Shown: piece after piece, positions 6,220 through 6,959 of the stretch
Numbering within the stretch: position 1 is the first letter of the stretch
Layout: each line of letters opens with the position of its first letter
NCBI GenBank assembly: GCA_002455915.1
Contig: DKLU01000161.1
Span: forward strand, 1 to 6,959
DNA length: 6,959 bases
From: Chryseobacterium sp. UBA6632
GTDB lineage: Bacteria > Bacteroidota > Bacteroidia > Flavobacteriales > Weeksellaceae
Direction of reading: 5' to 3'
Translations under genes and position numbers: made by a program
Notes under the pieces: generated by a model
The model's database searches: none
What the model was told of the DNA's origin: nothing
What the model saw: the letters and a program-made list of their open reading frames with translations, nothing else

Positions 6220-6223
6220 ATCA

Positions 6224-6231
6224 CAAATTTA
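6224..6231 (-). promoter_or_regulatory. -7 promoter element for menD, predicted leaderless
   Basis: The minus strand reads TAAATTTG, an exact TAnnTTTG match, ending 4 nt (TGAT) before the menD ATG. The spacing is identical to that of the pabB element. Transcription would begin at or next to the start codon. No TTG is found at the -33 position. Confidence 0.55.
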
Positions 6232-6276
6232 GTTTATAAATACCTAATTCTAAAAACATTTAATTTAAAAAAAATG

Positions 6277-6284
6277 TAATTTTG
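6277..6284 (+). promoter_or_regulatory. -7 promoter element for the Fe(II) oxygenase gene
   Basis: The bases TAATTTTG match TAnnTTTG and end 21 nt before the ATG at 6306. This leaves a short AT-rich leader of roughly 15-18 nt ending in CTAAA, with no Shine-Dalgarno sequence. The element is back to back with the menD promoter, 45 bp away, inside an 86-bp divergent intergenic region. Confidence 0.5.
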
Positions 6285-6305
6285 CAGTCACGTTAAATTT
6301 CTAAA

Positions 6306-6959
6306 ATGGACAAAATACCTAGTGTAGACCTGCGTGATTTCCTTTCGGGTACCCCGGAACGCAAACAGAAATTTGTAAATGAAATCGGAAAAGCTTATGA
6401 AGAAATTGGTTTTGTAGCCTTAAAAGGCCATTTTCTTGATGACAACCTTGTAGAAGACTTGTATGGTGAGGTGAAAAACTTTTTTGAACTTCCAACGGAA
6501 ACGAAACTTAAGTATGAAATTCCCGGAATTGGTGGCCAAAGAGGTTATGTAGGATTTGGAAAGGAAACTGCAAAGGGTTTCAAAAAAGGAGATTTGAAAG
6601 AGTTTTGGCATTTCGGACAATATGTGTCTGATGATTCCAAATACAAAAACGAATATCCTGAAAACGTAATCGTTGAAGAACTTCCAAAATTCAACGAAGT
6701 AGGTAAAGAAGCTTACCAGATGCTTGAGAAAACAGGACAATATGTTTTGAGAGCATTGGCGATTTATCTTGGTTTGGATGAATTTTATTTTGATGACAAA
6801 ATCGCAGATGGAAATTCTATCCTTAGACCCATTCACTATCCGCCGATCCAAGAAGAACCTAACGACGCGGTAAGAGCTGCTGCTCACGGAGACATTAACC
6901 TCATTACTCTTTTAATGGGATCTCAGGGAAAAGGTCTTCAGGTTCAGAATCATAACGGC
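6306..6959 (+). CDS. isopenicillin N synthase family Fe(II) oxygenase, 3' end outside the window
   Basis: Probable cytoplasmic non-haem Fe(II), 2-oxoglutarate-dependent dioxygenase of the isopenicillin-N-synthase-like superfamily; the substrate is unknown. The frame stays open for 218 codons to the window edge, about two thirds of a usual 310-350-residue member. The N-terminal DIOX_N domain (about 4-110) shows IPSVDLRDF, a YEEIGFVALKGH strand (31-42), FFELPTETK (59-67) and RGYVGFGKE (79-87). The jelly-roll core begins near ILRPIHYPP (172-180), and AAAHGDINLITLL (191-203) supplies the first two iron ligands, His194 and Asp196 of the HxD motif. The distal His and the 2-oxoglutarate-binding RxS lie beyond the edge and cannot be checked. 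The ATG is chosen because the protein starts at the family's normal N-terminus and a promoter element lies 21 nt upstream. Despite the family name there is no reason to infer antibiotic synthesis. Confidence 0.88.
   Translation, partial: MDKIPSVDLRDFLSGTPERKQKFVNEIGKAYEEIGFVALKGHFLDDNLVEDLYGEVKNFFELPTETKLKYEIPGIGGQRGYVGFGKETAKGFKKGDLKEFWHFGQYVSDDSKYKNEYPENVIVEELPKFNEVGKEAYQMLEKTGQYVLRALAIYLGLDEFYFDDKIADGNSILRPIHYPPIQEEPNDAVRAAAHGDINLITLLMGSQGKGLQVQNHNG

Noticed and set aside
6420..6887. 155-residue minus-strand open frame opposite the oxygenase gene.
   Set aside because: The plus strand encodes a clear DIOX_N domain and HxD motif across this stretch; the minus frame is Phe/Ile/Lys-rich and resembles no family.
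6306..6959. Possibility of a beta-lactam biosynthesis gene.
   Set aside because: The isopenicillin N synthase name is a superfamily label; neighbours are primary metabolism genes and no ACV synthetase or related gene is present.

Overview
The window reads as ordinary chromosomal DNA from a flavobacterium, most likely a Chryseobacterium-like member of the Weeksellaceae. The reasons are the AT-rich composition, the lack of Shine-Dalgarno sequences, repeated exact matches to the Bacteroidetes -7 promoter element TAnnTTTG, short forms of PabB and PabC, and a menaquinone pathway gene. The genus is inferred from overall resemblance and was not tested. There is no mobile element, CRISPR array, rRNA or tRNA gene that I can support.

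Layout, left to right. Positions 22-2113 hold a tight three-gene minus-strand operon, transcribed right to left: a multi-pass membrane protein of unknown function, an AI-2E/PerM-family transporter-like permease, and a small DUF3820 protein. The junctions are a 1-nt TAATG overlap and a 2-nt gap. Upstream, also on the minus strand (2185-2907), is a second membrane protein that is a diverged paralogue of the first. It has its own promoter and is separated by an inverted-repeat-bearing gap. Its longest open frame begins at a TTG inside the promoter, so the ATG at 2907 is preferred. Positions 2956-4543 hold the plus-strand pabB-pabC pair (17-nt overlap), which makes 4-aminobenzoate for folate. Positions 4546-6219 hold menD on the minus strand, meeting pabC tail to tail with 2 nt between stop codons. 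From 6306 to the right edge is the first two thirds of an isopenicillin-N-synthase-family Fe(II) oxygenase on the plus strand.

How it works together. PabB and PabC turn chorismate, via aminodeoxychorismate, into 4-aminobenzoate. MenD acts on isochorismate, made from the same chorismate pool, for menaquinone. No glutamine amidotransferase (PabA/TrpG) and no isochorismate synthase (MenF) is present here, so both must be supplied from elsewhere. The membrane-protein operon has no evident link to this metabolism.

Regulation. Five transcription starts can be placed by eye from TAnnTTTG matches, in two divergent promoter pairs (2907-2956 and 6219-6306) and one internal promoter (2138-2145). In pabB and menD the element ends exactly 4 nt before the ATG, which predicts leaderless or nearly leaderless mRNAs. 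I found no clear novel system. The most useful leads are the leaderless promoters, the start-codon correction, a pabB motif lacking the family's usual histidine, and the membrane-protein paralogue pair.
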